Source: an uncultured Hyphomonadaceae bacterium (GTDB lineage: Bacteria; Pseudomonadota; Alphaproteobacteria; Caulobacterales; Maricaulaceae). Taken from it: 64,000 bases of DNA. Shown here in pieces: positions 8,967 through 17,894 of this stretch (its first letter is position 1; each line of letters begins with the position of its first letter). The stretch is from assembly GCA_913058335.1 (NCBI GenBank), contig CAJXPX010000004.1, positions 62,001 through 126,000 on the forward strand. Direction: 5' to 3'. Under the pieces are notes generated by a model that was given only the letters and a program-made list of their open reading frames with translations, had not been told where the DNA came from and searched no databases. Position numbers and translations under genes: made by a program.

Positions 8967-9500
8967 ATGACTGAACATGTGTCTGATAACCTCGTTTGTG
9001 TCGCCGCGATTGCAGGCGCCTTTGGCGTAAAAGGGGAGGTGAAGCTCAAACCTTTCACCGAGACGCCTGAGAACTGCGTCGCATATGGGCCTTTATTGAA
9101 TGCAACGGGGGAGGTGGTTCTTTCGCCGAAAAGCCACCGCGTGATGAAGAATTTTGTGGCGGTTACGGCGCCCGAAGTTTCAACTCCCGAAGCGGCAGAT
9201 GCTTTGAAATCAACAAAACTTTTCGTATTTCGCGATATGCTTCCTGCGCCTGAAGAAGATGATTTCTACTATTCCGACCTCGTGGGACTGGACGTGAAGT
9301 CAAAAGAGGGAAAACGCATAGGGCAGGTCGTGGCCGTTCATCAATTCGGGGCTGGCGATATGCTGGAAATTGCTCCGCCTATGGATAAGAAAACCAAAAA
9401 AATGCCTGCCAGCTTTTTTCACCCTTTCACCAAGGCCGCTACGCCGAAAGTGGATGTCTCTGCCGGCCGCCTTATAATTGTTCCCCAAGAAGCGGAATAG
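8967..9500 (+). CDS. rimM: Ribosome maturation factor RimM
   Basis: 177 residues. RimM binds ribosomal protein S19 and assists maturation of the 30S head. The N-terminal RimM barrel is seen in VAAIAGAFGVKGEVKLKPFT (family: G-I-G-HG--G-V-V--FT), and the PRC-like barrel in YYSDLVGLDVKSKEGKRIGQVVAVHQFGAGDMLEI. Residues 145-160 (FFHPFTKAATPKVD) replace the usual acidic VPFV stretch but keep the shape. In most proteobacteria the gene sits between rpsP and trmD. Here neither is adjacent: the neighbours are a GlsB-like gene and ptsP, so the usual operon is split at this locus. Confidence 0.92.
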   Translation: MTEHVSDNLVCVAAIAGAFGVKGEVKLKPFTETPENCVAYGPLLNATGEVVLSPKSHRVMKNFVAVTAPEVSTPEAADALKSTKLFVFRDMLPAPEEDDFYYSDLVGLDVKSKEGKRIGQVVAVHQFGAGDMLEIAPPMDKKTKKMPASFFHPFTKAATPKVDVSAGRLIIVPQEAE

Positions 9501-9588
9501 CTTGCCCGAAGACTTTAAGAATCTCTGATTAACCGGAATTCATAAATTCAGTTAGAGCAATCTTCGATTTCTTTGCTATAGAAGAGTT

Positions 9589-11874
9589 GTGAGTGTTGAA
9601 CCCAATATAATAACGAACCCGCCAAAACTCATGCGGGCGATACGCGCGGCGATGGCCGGAACCGAATCGGTTCAGGGCCGATTGGACGGGTTTGTCACGG
9701 CAATTTCCGCCGCCATGCAGGTCAAAGTGGCCTCGGTCTATCTGCTTCGAAAAGGCGACGAGCTGGAATTATCGGCGACGAAGGGCTTGAAAAAATCAGC
9801 CGTTCATAGAACCCGTTTGAAGCCCGGTGAGGGCTTGGTGGGCCATGTTTGTTTGACAGCTCGCCCTCTTAATTTAGCTGATGCGCCCAGCCATCCGCTC
9901 TTTTCTTATCGTCCTGAAACAGCGGAAGATCCGTTCCGTTCCTTTCTTGGCGTGCCCGTCTTACGCGGCAGCCGCGTTCTCGGGGTTTTGGTGGTTCAGT
10001 CCGAAGATGCGCGAAGTTTTAACGAGGAAGAAGTCGAAGACCTCTTAACCGTTGCCATGGTGATCGGTGAAATCATTGTAGATGATGAACGCATCGGGGG
10101 GAAAAAAGCGGCGTTGAAAGGTATTACACTGGCTGCGACGAAGCCGGAAACCTTAAAAGGAAAAGCTTTTGCCGACGGCCTTGCGCAGGGACACGCTTAT
10201 CTTCACCTTCCGCCCGTTCCGCCCTCTAATTTGTTATCAGAAAATATTGCTGCAGAGGAAATCCGACTGGAAGAGGGCATAAAAAAACTTCGCGCCTCTG
10301 TTGATAATATGGTGTCTGGTGAAGCGGCGGGCATTTCCAGAGCGTCAAAAGAAATATATGAGACATACCGCATGTTTGCCTATGACCGCAAATGGGTCGG
10401 GCGTCTGCGCGAAGCCGTTCATTCCGGATTGAAAGCAGAGGCTGCGGTCGAACGTGTCCGCAACGAGCATCGTGCGCGTTTAATGAAATCCCGGGATTCC
10501 TATTTACGGGCCCGTCTGCATGATTTGGAAGACCTCGCCAATCGACTTCTAAGGGCATTGTCGGGCGAAGCTTTAATGCCAGGAAATAAAAACATTTCTG
10601 ATGATGCTGTCATTTTTGCCCGGGAAATCGGTCCGGCTGAACTGCTGGATTATGACAGGACAAAGTTACGCGGCATTGTGTTGGAAGAAGGCGCGGCAAG
10701 CTCTCATACCTCTATCATTTGCCGGGCGTTGGGGATCCCGCTTGTGGGGGGCGCCGAAGGCGTTTTAGATTTAATCGAAACGGGTGATGACGTTCTTGTC
10801 GACGGTGAAACCGGGGTCGTGCACATACGTCCTCTGGAGTCGCAAATTTACGGATTCGAGCTTCGCCAGACGGTGCGCGGAGAAATGGCCAAAGCCTATG
10901 CCGCTCTTCGGCTAAAGCCTGCGAAAACAAAAGACGGGCTAAATATTTCTCTGCAATTAAATGCGGGCCTTCTTGTTGATTTACCTCAAATGGACCTTTC
11001 AGGGGCGGACGGTATCGGATTATTCCGCACCGAATTCCAGTTTATGGTGAGTGATTTCATGCCCAAGCTGAAAGAGCAGACGAAGCTATATCGGCAAGCT
11101 ATGGAAGCCGCCGGTGACCGTCCGGTCACATTCCGAACGCTGGATTTAGGGTCGGATAAAATTTTACCCTATATGGATCCCGTGCCGGAAGAAAACCCGG
11201 CTATGGGGTGGCGATCCATTCGGATCGCTTTGGACCGTCCGGGATTGATGCGCTATCAATTACGCGCGCTTGTGTCGGCCGGAGCTGGCAGGCATTTGCG
11301 GGTCATGTTCCCCATGGTCACGACTGTGGATGAAATGATTGCGGCGAGGACTTTGCTGAACCGCGAAGTCGAGCGGGCTAAAAACTTAGCTCTTGAGCTA
11401 CCCAAGAAAATTGAAATCGGCGTTATGCTGGAAACGCCGTCTTTGGCTTGGCAGGTCAATGCTGTATGCGATCATGCTGATTTTGTCAGTGTTGGGGCCA
11501 ATGACCTGATGCAGTTTTTCTTTGCCGCTGACCGAGATAATTCCCGGGTTTCAGATAGGTATGATCCGCTTCATCCGGCGGCGCTCTCTATTCTCAAATT
11601 CATCGCCACGGGATGCAAGGTGAACAACACGCCTGTAAGTGTCTGCGGAGAAATCGCCGGACGACCCTTAGAGGCAGCTTGTCTTGTCGCTTTAGGCTAT
11701 GAGACCCTTTCCATGCCAGTGACGGGGATCGGCCCGGTTAAATCTGCGCTTCTGGCGCTGAATGCAGAAAAGCTACGCGCTGAGATAGAGCCTCACCTCA
11801 ATATAAATACACGCCTTTCCTCTTTACGGGACATTGTGGAAAAGTTCTGTGAAAAAGAAGGTATACCCGTTTAA
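9589..11874 (+). CDS. ptsP: Phosphoenolpyruvate-protein phosphotransferase PtsP (EI-Ntr)
   Basis: 761 residues starting at GTG 9589 with AAGAG upstream. Domain order: GAF sensor (about 20-165), PEP-utilising enzyme N-terminal domain (about 205-330), the phosphohistidine swivel domain with EGAASSHTSI (His373), and the PEP-binding TIM barrel (about 430-745) with GIGLFRTEFQF, FRTLDLGSDK, VGANDLMQFFFAADRDN and VCGEIAGRP. EI-Ntr autophosphorylates from PEP and passes phosphate to NPr and EIIA-Ntr, a regulatory chain linked to nitrogen status, K+ homeostasis and, in some alphaproteobacteria, the stringent response. The GAF domain binds glutamine in characterised homologues. NPr and EIIA-Ntr are not in this window. 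It lies 88 bases after rimM. Confidence 0.96.
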   Translation: MSVEPNIITNPPKLMRAIRAAMAGTESVQGRLDGFVTAISAAMQVKVASVYLLRKGDELELSATKGLKKSAVHRTRLKPGEGLVGHVCLTARPLNLADAPSHPLFSYRPETAEDPFRSFLGVPVLRGSRVLGVLVVQSEDARSFNEEEVEDLLTVAMVIGEIIVDDERIGGKKAALKGITLAATKPETLKGKAFADGLAQGHAYLHLPPVPPSNLLSENIAAEEIRLEEGIKKLRASVDNMVSGEAAGISRASKEIYETYRMFAYDRKWVGRLREAVHSGLKAEAAVERVRNEHRARLMKSRDSYLRARLHDLEDLANRLLRALSGEALMPGNKNISDDAVIFAREIGPAELLDYDRTKLRGIVLEEGAASSHTSIICRALGIPLVGGAEGVLDLIETGDDVLVDGETGVVHIRPLESQIYGFELRQTVRGEMAKAYAALRLKPAKTKDGLNISLQLNAGLLVDLPQMDLSGADGIGLFRTEFQFMVSDFMPKLKEQTKLYRQAMEAAGDRPVTFRTLDLGSDKILPYMDPVPEENPAMGWRSIRIALDRPGLMRYQLRALVSAGAGRHLRVMFPMVTTVDEMIAARTLLNREVERAKNLALELPKKIEIGVMLETPSLAWQVNAVCDHADFVSVGANDLMQFFFAADRDNSRVSDRYDPLHPAALSILKFIATGCKVNNTPVSVCGEIAGRPLEAACLVALGYETLSMPVTGIGPVKSALLALNAEKLRAEIEPHLNINTRLSSLRDIVEKFCEKEGIPV

Positions 11875-11890
11875 ATAATCAGGATTTATC

Positions 11891-12376
11891 ATGCGATTTA
11901 AATATTTATCTTTCTTGGCTGTTTGCGCTCTTGCGGCGACCGCATTGCTTGTGGCTTGTGGAGATACGGTTTCGGAATCAGAAACCCAGGACGCTCTTTC
12001 TCAAGAGGCCGACACAACCTCAGAAAGTTCTCTCGTAAGGGACGGACGGATTGTTGTTTCCTCCTTGCCTAAAGTCAGCGAGCCGAATGCCTGTATATTG
12101 CCGATAACAATCACGAATGGTACAGAGACAGAGGCAACCATTTCAATGATGGAATTCACAATTACGGGATCAGGTCAGGATGACAGCGGAAATATGTTTG
12201 CGCAAAATGTTGCCCCCGGCGAGACAAATACGGCGCGCCTGTTATTCCCGACCCGCCAGTGCGAAGAGCTAAGCGTGATTACAGCTCCGAACCTGACTTG
12301 CAAAAGCGGCGAAACAGACTGTTCTAATTCTATCGAATTCGAAGCCAAGGACGGCCTGATTTTCCAACGTGGATAA
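11891..12376 (+). CDS. Small lipoprotein of unknown function
   Basis: 161 residues with a lipoprotein signal peptide: two basic residues, a hydrophobic stretch of about 17 residues and the lipobox LVAC-G. A Ser/Glu/Thr-rich linker of about 25 residues follows, then a compact domain predicted to be mostly beta (ILPITITNGTETEATISMMEFTITGSG) that contains four cysteines possibly forming disulfides. The gene starts 16 bases after ptsP on the same strand, so read-through is possible. I do not recognise the family. The beta pattern resembles immunoglobulin-like or DUF domains that bind at the envelope, but this is only a guess. Confidence 0.8.
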   Translation: MRFKYLSFLAVCALAATALLVACGDTVSESETQDALSQEADTTSESSLVRDGRIVVSSLPKVSEPNACILPITITNGTETEATISMMEFTITGSGQDDSGNMFAQNVAPGETNTARLLFPTRQCEELSVITAPNLTCKSGETDCSNSIEFEAKDGLIFQRG

Positions 12377-12379
12377 AGC

Positions 12380-15070
12380 TCAATCCTGACCCCGCCTGGC
12401 AGGGGCAGTGCTAAACAGCTTTCGGATGGAAAACATAACGGTTCGCCCTAAGGGGTCGAGCGCATCTTTTTCATATCCAAATGGCACCTGTCCCGACGCG
12501 TCAGTGACAGATTGTTTTGAGTTGGTGAGGTTATCGATATCCAGAGAGAGCCGAAGATTTCGCCTCCAGCTTTCCCGGCTGACCGGACGTCCGTCGGATG
12601 TCCGGCCAAGGTCATAATAAAGCCTTAGATCTGCTTTCGCGAGAGGCGCGAAATAAAGATTGCCGAAGTCCGAGTTTCCCGCCGAAAGCTCTGTTCCGCT
12701 TTGATAAGTCAGGGACAGACGGCTTCCCATATTTTTGTGCCTGAAACTTAGCCGTGTTTCGACCTCATGCTTGGCTTCTCCGCCCTGTTGCCTTAGGCCC
12801 GCCCCGCCTAACAGATCAAAGATGGCGCCGTTCTCGCTGAACCTAAACTCATCTGTCAGGCGAAATGTATGATAGACAGAAAGTCCCAATTGAGTTGAAC
12901 TACGATCTCCGCCTCGACCGCCGCCTCTTGTCCCGCCCGCGCCTCTATTCGGAGGTCTTTCTCCTCGTCGTGAGGAAGCATTGCCTTCTCCCTCTTGAGA
13001 CGAGCCAAATCTTTTCCGCCAGTTGAACCCGGTTCGAAGAGATTCTTCATCGACCTGAAAAGCATTAACGGGGCGGGCATCCAAACTGAGAAGATTACCC
13101 AAACTATCCCGTGTAAGCCGGTCCGGGAAAGCCTCGGCAAGCTGCGGCGTTAAAAAAGGAAACGAGGTGATAGAGTTCCGGGTTCTGCGAGAGAGGTATC
13201 GCGTGTTGAACTGTAATTCCCGACTAGCACTATATCGCCCAGAGAGCCGAATATCACGTTGCTCTTCAGGTAAGAGGTTTGGATTTCCGCCCGTAATTCT
13301 ATCAATTATAACGGGCTGACTGGTATCAAAGTCTGTGAAACGAACATTATTCTCAACAATGATTGGATTGCCAATATTTGAAAGGCTCGGAGCGTTTTGA
13401 GTTTGGTCAAGTGACCCTTCAAGAGAAATATTATTGCTCACATCCCAGCGCAATCCTGTGCCGTAACTTTCTAGAGTTCCCACAGACTCGACATCGCTCA
13501 ACGCTCCGTTCAGGCGAAGTGATAAATTACCTCCCCGCTCCCCCCGGCCGCCGCCTGACCCAAATAACGGGATATTTGTTTCTGCGCTAAGTTCAGTGAC
13601 GTGGCGCGAGAGGTTTATATCTGTTTGCGCAGCTTCAAATCGGGTGGTCGAGTCAAGATCTGTCGCCGTAAATTCAACTCCGATCGATCCCGTCATGTCT
13701 CCTGCGGGCAGAGCGAGAACATCTCCGTTGAGCCTTCCTTTGAGATTGATATTTTCCTGCTCTCGCTCGCTTAGGGATAGATCGGAGAGAGAAAACTTGG
13801 CAAAGGGATTAAGGTCGGTTTCATTGGCCGTGATCCGGTTTTGCAAAGGGTCAATACTGAGGGAGCGGTTTGTTTCTGTTTTGCCGGAAGCTTTGGAGTA
13901 AGCGCTTTCAATTGACCAACGCCAGCCCGGGTAGTCTCCAAAGACGCTGATCGTCGCCCCCAAGTCAGAGGTTTCACTTTTCTGTAAAATGGGGTCCCCA
14001 AATCGAAAGAGTGTGACGTCATTTTCGAAAGGGGAGAAGGTGTTGTCACTAGGAATGATAAAGCTGGAGCTAATTAACCCCCGCCGACTGTCAGACTGGG
14101 TGAAGTCTGTATTAAATCCAGCTGTCACGGACAGCCTTTCCCCGATAGGGCGAAAGTAACTTCCCCCTATAGAGAGCGCTTCCGTTTCAGGAAGAAGGTC
14201 CCGAAAAAGTCGCGTATCAACCGGGCCTGTTTGATTTGCGCCGGGGAGGAAATCCTCTAATAAAAGAGCGCGGCTCGGAAGCGGACGCGGAATGAGGGCC
14301 GAAAATACAGGTTGCCCAGCTAGGCCGGAAAGTCCGGTATCAAGTTCGGACATTCCGTCCTGAGCTATGAGCGTTCCAGCGTATGAAAATGGTCTGTCGT
14401 CATCGCTAAACGAAATATTCCTTTCTGTTTCGCCGAGATTGTTTGTAACTTCATAACTGAGATCAAGAGAGAGCCGCGTCTCATCAATTATTTTCAAATA
14501 ATTTGCGCTGGCCTTGCCGGAGTTGCGACCACCTTCAGTTGACGTTCCTCCCTCTAATTCAGCCGTCAGGGCATTAAATCGATTTCGCAGAACAAAGTTC
14601 AAAACCCGTCGGTTGGGACTGGAAGAGAATTTAAGGGAGGCGTCAGGGGGCAGCACATCGACCCGGCGAATGGCTTCAGAGGGGAAGCTCCTGATCTGCC
14701 TACGACTTTGGATCGGGCGGCCATTTAATAAGATGATAGGAGGCTCAGAGGAGTCGGAGCCGATTTCAGCATTGATGGCCTCAATCAATTCCCCGATATC
14801 TGTTGTTCCGAGCGCCCGGATATCACTTGCTCCAAATTGAACATCCGGCGTTATGTCATCTACTGTTGAGAATTGCTGACGGGTACCCGTTACGATGATC
14901 TCATCTTCGACAAAAAGGTCATCCACAAAAGTTTCGTCGGGCGCTGTTTCGACCTCTGTGTCAGTTTGAGCGTGGGCAGCCACCGGCCAGAAGAAGGTTG
15001 GCCCGGATAAAGCCAAGATCAAGCACATAAGCCCGGCGGAGTTAGTTGCAGAGCGAGAACCGTTGGTCAT
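12380..15070 (-). CDS. TonB-dependent outer-membrane receptor
   Basis: 896 residues with a signal peptide ending AHAQ. A TonB box-like EEIIVTGTRQQF region leads into a plug domain (about 60-175) with LNGRPI and PPDASLKFSSSPNRRVLNFVLR, the FNALTAELEGGT transition, and then a long barrel of alternating amphipathic strands up to GRTVMFSIRKLF. Such receptors import siderophores, vitamins or oligosaccharides using TonB energy; the substrate is not deducible. Oddities are a Gly/Arg-rich, low-complexity insert near residue 700 (SRRGERPPNRGAGGTRGGGRGG) in what should be an external loop or turn, and a ten-residue tail after the usual terminal aromatic strand. The stop is only 3 bases from that of the convergent lipoprotein gene. 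Confidence 0.93.
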   Translation of the reverse strand: MTNGSRSATNSAGLMCLILALSGPTFFWPVAAHAQTDTEVETAPDETFVDDLFVEDEIIVTGTRQQFSTVDDITPDVQFGASDIRALGTTDIGELIEAINAEIGSDSSEPPIILLNGRPIQSRRQIRSFPSEAIRRVDVLPPDASLKFSSSPNRRVLNFVLRNRFNALTAELEGGTSTEGGRNSGKASANYLKIIDETRLSLDLSYEVTNNLGETERNISFSDDDRPFSYAGTLIAQDGMSELDTGLSGLAGQPVFSALIPRPLPSRALLLEDFLPGANQTGPVDTRLFRDLLPETEALSIGGSYFRPIGERLSVTAGFNTDFTQSDSRRGLISSSFIIPSDNTFSPFENDVTLFRFGDPILQKSETSDLGATISVFGDYPGWRWSIESAYSKASGKTETNRSLSIDPLQNRITANETDLNPFAKFSLSDLSLSEREQENINLKGRLNGDVLALPAGDMTGSIGVEFTATDLDSTTRFEAAQTDINLSRHVTELSAETNIPLFGSGGGRGERGGNLSLRLNGALSDVESVGTLESYGTGLRWDVSNNISLEGSLDQTQNAPSLSNIGNPIIVENNVRFTDFDTSQPVIIDRITGGNPNLLPEEQRDIRLSGRYSASRELQFNTRYLSRRTRNSITSFPFLTPQLAEAFPDRLTRDSLGNLLSLDARPVNAFQVDEESLRTGFNWRKRFGSSQEGEGNASSRRGERPPNRGAGGTRGGGRGGDRSSTQLGLSVYHTFRLTDEFRFSENGAIFDLLGGAGLRQQGGEAKHEVETRLSFRHKNMGSRLSLTYQSGTELSAGNSDFGNLYFAPLAKADLRLYYDLGRTSDGRPVSRESWRRNLRLSLDIDNLTNSKQSVTDASGQVPFGYEKDALDPLGRTVMFSIRKLFSTAPARRGQD

Positions 15071-15089
15071 GTGAAAAAGCCTATTATGC

Positions 15090-15109
15090 CGTGAAATTTC
15101 ATCTTCACG
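15090..15109 (-). repeat. Short inverted repeat in the TonB-receptor leader
   Basis: CGTGAA (15090-15095) and TTCACG (15104-15109) form a 6-bp inverted repeat with an 8-base loop, about 20 bases before the receptor start codon. It may be an operator half-site pair or an RNA hairpin. No known motif is claimed. Confidence 0.3.
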
Positions 15110-15178
15110 ACATAAACGGGTGAGGCTTAAAAATCCTTCGCAATATTCTGAGAAATGTCTGTAATAAACAAAGGAAGC

Positions 15179-15976
15179 TTAAAATTCTGCGCCGACGGCG
15201 TGTAAATGCGCACCGTTCACATTGAGCCATTTTTTAGATTTTTTCACATCATCATTTATCGATCCGCATACATCCCAAAATGCTTGAGAATGGTTCGCTT
15301 CCACCAGATGTGCGCATTCATGGGCGGCGACATAATCCAGGACGTAAGCGGGAGCGCAGATGAGGCGCCAGCTATAGCTGATATGGCCTTCGCCTTTGCG
15401 AGTGATGCAAGAGCCCCAACGCGAAGAGGTATCGCGCACGCTGACTTTGCCAACCCTCTTGCCAAGTTTCTCAGCATAATGATGGGTTGCGGCTTCGAGC
15501 TCTTCTCTGGCTTCGCGAATGAGAAAACGTCTGACCCGTCCAGGGAAGCTTTCCAAATCCGGTGAGGGCACGACAATTTTACGCATGACATTGTCTATAC
15601 GAGCGCGACCCCGCCCATCCGGTTTTATCAGGCGGTAAGGTAGGCCGCGATAAAGAATAGTCTCTCCTGGCAAAAAGGGTTGAGGTGGCGGCAGGGTTTC
15701 GAGCTGAACATCTATCCAGTCCGCCTGCTGTAAGGCGAATTTCTGGGCTGCTTTGAAATGCCGTGCTCCGGGAACCACAACATGAACTTCGCGTTCCGAT
15801 GTCTTGACCTTTAAAGAGATGCGCCGGGCTCTATCGCTCAATACGTATAGAATACGAGGATCATGGCTATCCCGTAAGGGAAAAGCTTCTTTTGACGGCG
15901 CGTCCGGCATGCTACCAGACAGCCATTGTCGGGCTTTTTGACCCGCCGACCCTAAATGTGAATGGACACGACCCAT
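15179..15976 (-). CDS. YgjP/SprT-like M48-type metallopeptidase (DUF45)
   Basis: 265 residues if it starts at the ATG 15974-15976; an alternative ATG at 15908-15910 gives 243. The zinc site is clear: HECAH followed 11-12 residues later by H-x-FW (VEANHSQAFWDVC). Before it lie the family signatures RRISLKVKTSEREVHVVVP and SVRDTSSRWGSC, the latter being the family's (S/T)RWGSC block. YgjP-type proteins are cytosolic putative metalloproteases of unknown substrate. The first start overlaps the divergent lipoprotein ATG by two bases; neither start has a strong ribosome-binding site. The downstream start would leave about 65 bases for promoters and may be the true one. Confidence 0.85.
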   Translation of the reverse strand: MGRVHSHLGSAGQKARQWLSGSMPDAPSKEAFPLRDSHDPRILYVLSDRARRISLKVKTSEREVHVVVPGARHFKAAQKFALQQADWIDVQLETLPPPQPFLPGETILYRGLPYRLIKPDGRGRARIDNVMRKIVVPSPDLESFPGRVRRFLIREAREELEAATHHYAEKLGKRVGKVSVRDTSSRWGSCITRKGEGHISYSWRLICAPAYVLDYVAAHECAHLVEANHSQAFWDVCGSINDDVKKSKKWLNVNGAHLHAVGAEF

Positions 15977-17612
15977 GACGACTTTACGAAAATCCCTTCT
16001 TGGCACTGCGGCGCTTGGCTTGGCCTCTATTAGCTTAGTTTTGGGGGCGTGTTCACCAAAGGACAAGGGGGAGAGCGCACAAATTTCAGCGGAAGCTGCA
16101 CCGCTAGGTCTTTCAGCGCCCGATGAAAAAGTGTTCGCTCAATATTTCGATGTGGCTGAGCGCGATGTGACTGACGCCGAAGCAAGCCGAGCTTTGAAAG
16201 CTCTGAGGCTAGACACAAAAGGTGTGATGAGTTGGGAAAGCCGGCAGGGTCAGAACGGGAATTACGTTTACACGGATGTCACCTCAGAAACCGAAGATGG
16301 TAGTCTTACTATTGGCACGGCAGAATTATTCGGGGTCCACATGGTTGACGATGAGGCCAGTTTTGATCGGGCGAACTTCAAAGACATGATTATTAAAGGA
16401 GAAGATGTTAATTTGGACATTGGCGCTATGAGCGTGGCGCGCCCAAGCCCGAAAATGGCGCAAGCGATTATTAAAGCCCTGCAAAGCGGAGAAGGTTTGG
16501 ATGAGTTGGAGTCAAAAATCGATGACGACGAAACCGTGAGTTTCGGAGCCATCTCTATTGATGATATCAAAGTGAGCGGCGAAGAGGCCAACGGAAATAT
16601 TAGTCATATTGTCTGGGGTGTTGACGAAGAAAATCGCCTCGCGGATGGAAAAATCGGCAAGGTTGATTTCACCCTGACTGGCCAAAACCAAACGACCTCG
16701 AAACTTGTATTCGAAGGCGGATCCGCCCGCGGTTTGAATATGGATGCCTATCAAGACATGTCCCCGACGGGCCCCAATCTCGGTCTGGGTCAACTTCTTG
16801 GCCAGATGAATCTTTACGCTAAGCCCTATGACACGCTCGCTGTCGGACAAGGCAGTTTTACAAATGATTTTATCAAAGCGAGTTTTGAAGGATTTGAAGG
16901 TAAAGCGGTTGAAAAAGGCGGGGTGACAACCATCACCCAAGTCGGCAAACCTTTCCGCTTTTCTTTCTTAAAACAACCGGAAGAGCCACGCGCGGCGCAA
17001 GGTTATGATACGCTAAAGAGTCTTGGTTTTGACGAAATTGTTTTACGCAGTTCCCAAACGCAGATCCTGAATGAGAATGACGACAGTATAACGGTTCGCG
17101 ACGGGCTGATTGATATGGAAGACGGATTTCGTCTGAATTATACTTACGAAGCCGAAGGTTTGTCTGCCATGGTCGAAAAAGCCAAGGTGGAACAGGCGAA
17201 TGAAATGTCTGACGGAGCTGAGACTACGCCTCCGACAATAGAAGAAACTCTTAATGCGCTTGAGCCCGTTAAACTCCGCACAATGAAAATGAGTTTGGAA
17301 GATAAATCCATTGTCGAACGCGGACTCAAACTCGCAAGTGAAATGTCCGGCCAGTCTGAAGGCAACCTCAAAAAGCAATTAAAACTCGCCATCATGGCCG
17401 CGACTTTTATGGGCAAATCAGACCTTGAAAGTGAAATTATCGGACAGTTTGGTACGGCGGCAACTCAATTTATTGAAGAAGGCGGCACTTTAACTGTCTC
17501 CGTCAATCCGCCGGAGCCGATTTCTGTTAAGACACTGGCCGAATCCCGCGAAAATAACTTAAATCCAAAAGAGATTGGCTTTTCTGCGAGTGTAACGCCG
17601 CCAGAGGAATAA
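15975..17612 (+). CDS. Large lipoprotein of unknown function
   Basis: 545 residues. The N-terminus is a convincing lipoprotein signal (TTLRKSLLGTAALGLASI then LVLGAC-S), which fixes the start at 15975. The mature part is acidic and soluble, with recurring beta-rich segments that each contain a phrase such as VSFGAISIDDIKVSG or AELFGVHMVDDE, so several related subdomains are likely. A helical region of about 80 residues with many Glu and Met follows (residues 390-480), then a final strand-rich end. I do not recognise the family; similarity in style to periplasmic DUF945-like proteins is not strong enough to claim. It is divergent from the YgjP-like gene, with overlapping start codons. Confidence 0.85.
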   Translation: MTTLRKSLLGTAALGLASISLVLGACSPKDKGESAQISAEAAPLGLSAPDEKVFAQYFDVAERDVTDAEASRALKALRLDTKGVMSWESRQGQNGNYVYTDVTSETEDGSLTIGTAELFGVHMVDDEASFDRANFKDMIIKGEDVNLDIGAMSVARPSPKMAQAIIKALQSGEGLDELESKIDDDETVSFGAISIDDIKVSGEEANGNISHIVWGVDEENRLADGKIGKVDFTLTGQNQTTSKLVFEGGSARGLNMDAYQDMSPTGPNLGLGQLLGQMNLYAKPYDTLAVGQGSFTNDFIKASFEGFEGKAVEKGGVTTITQVGKPFRFSFLKQPEEPRAAQGYDTLKSLGFDEIVLRSSQTQILNENDDSITVRDGLIDMEDGFRLNYTYEAEGLSAMVEKAKVEQANEMSDGAETTPPTIEETLNALEPVKLRTMKMSLEDKSIVERGLKLASEMSGQSEGNLKKQLKLAIMAATFMGKSDLESEIIGQFGTAATQFIEEGGTLTVSVNPPEPISVKTLAESRENNLNPKEIGFSASVTPPEE

Positions 17613-17799
17613 CTGGGCCGATCCCGCAAATATTACGCTGGTGAAAAATGCCCAGATTTAGAGGGCTCAGCGTGATTAAACGTCAAATAAGGGAGGCAGT
17701 AGAGCGGATTTAAGCTGCTTATGAGCTATGCATTCACCTAAAGTTTTTCTCTAAACGGAGATATATTGTCGCTATGCGTAAACTCAAGCAATCCGCATC

Positions 17800-17830
17800 T
17801 TGAAAAGGGTACACATCTATCACATATAAC
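17800..17830 (+). promoter_or_regulatory. Candidate promoter of etfBA
   Basis: TTGAAA (17800-17805) and TATAAC (17825-17830) are separated by 19 bases, or by 18 if ATATAA is taken. They lie about 65 bases upstream of the etfB start, in a 282-base gap that otherwise shows no gene. The match is moderate and the spacing slightly long. Confidence 0.4.
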
Positions 17831-17894
17831 ACACATTAATCCGCCCTGAGTGCGGTTCACAATAGAATTTAGGTTCAAACCTTCGGAGTATTTC

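Noticed and set aside
17613-17894. A short peptide gene starting at 17648
   Set aside because: The frame is only 21 codons long, lacks a ribosome-binding site and has no known relative.
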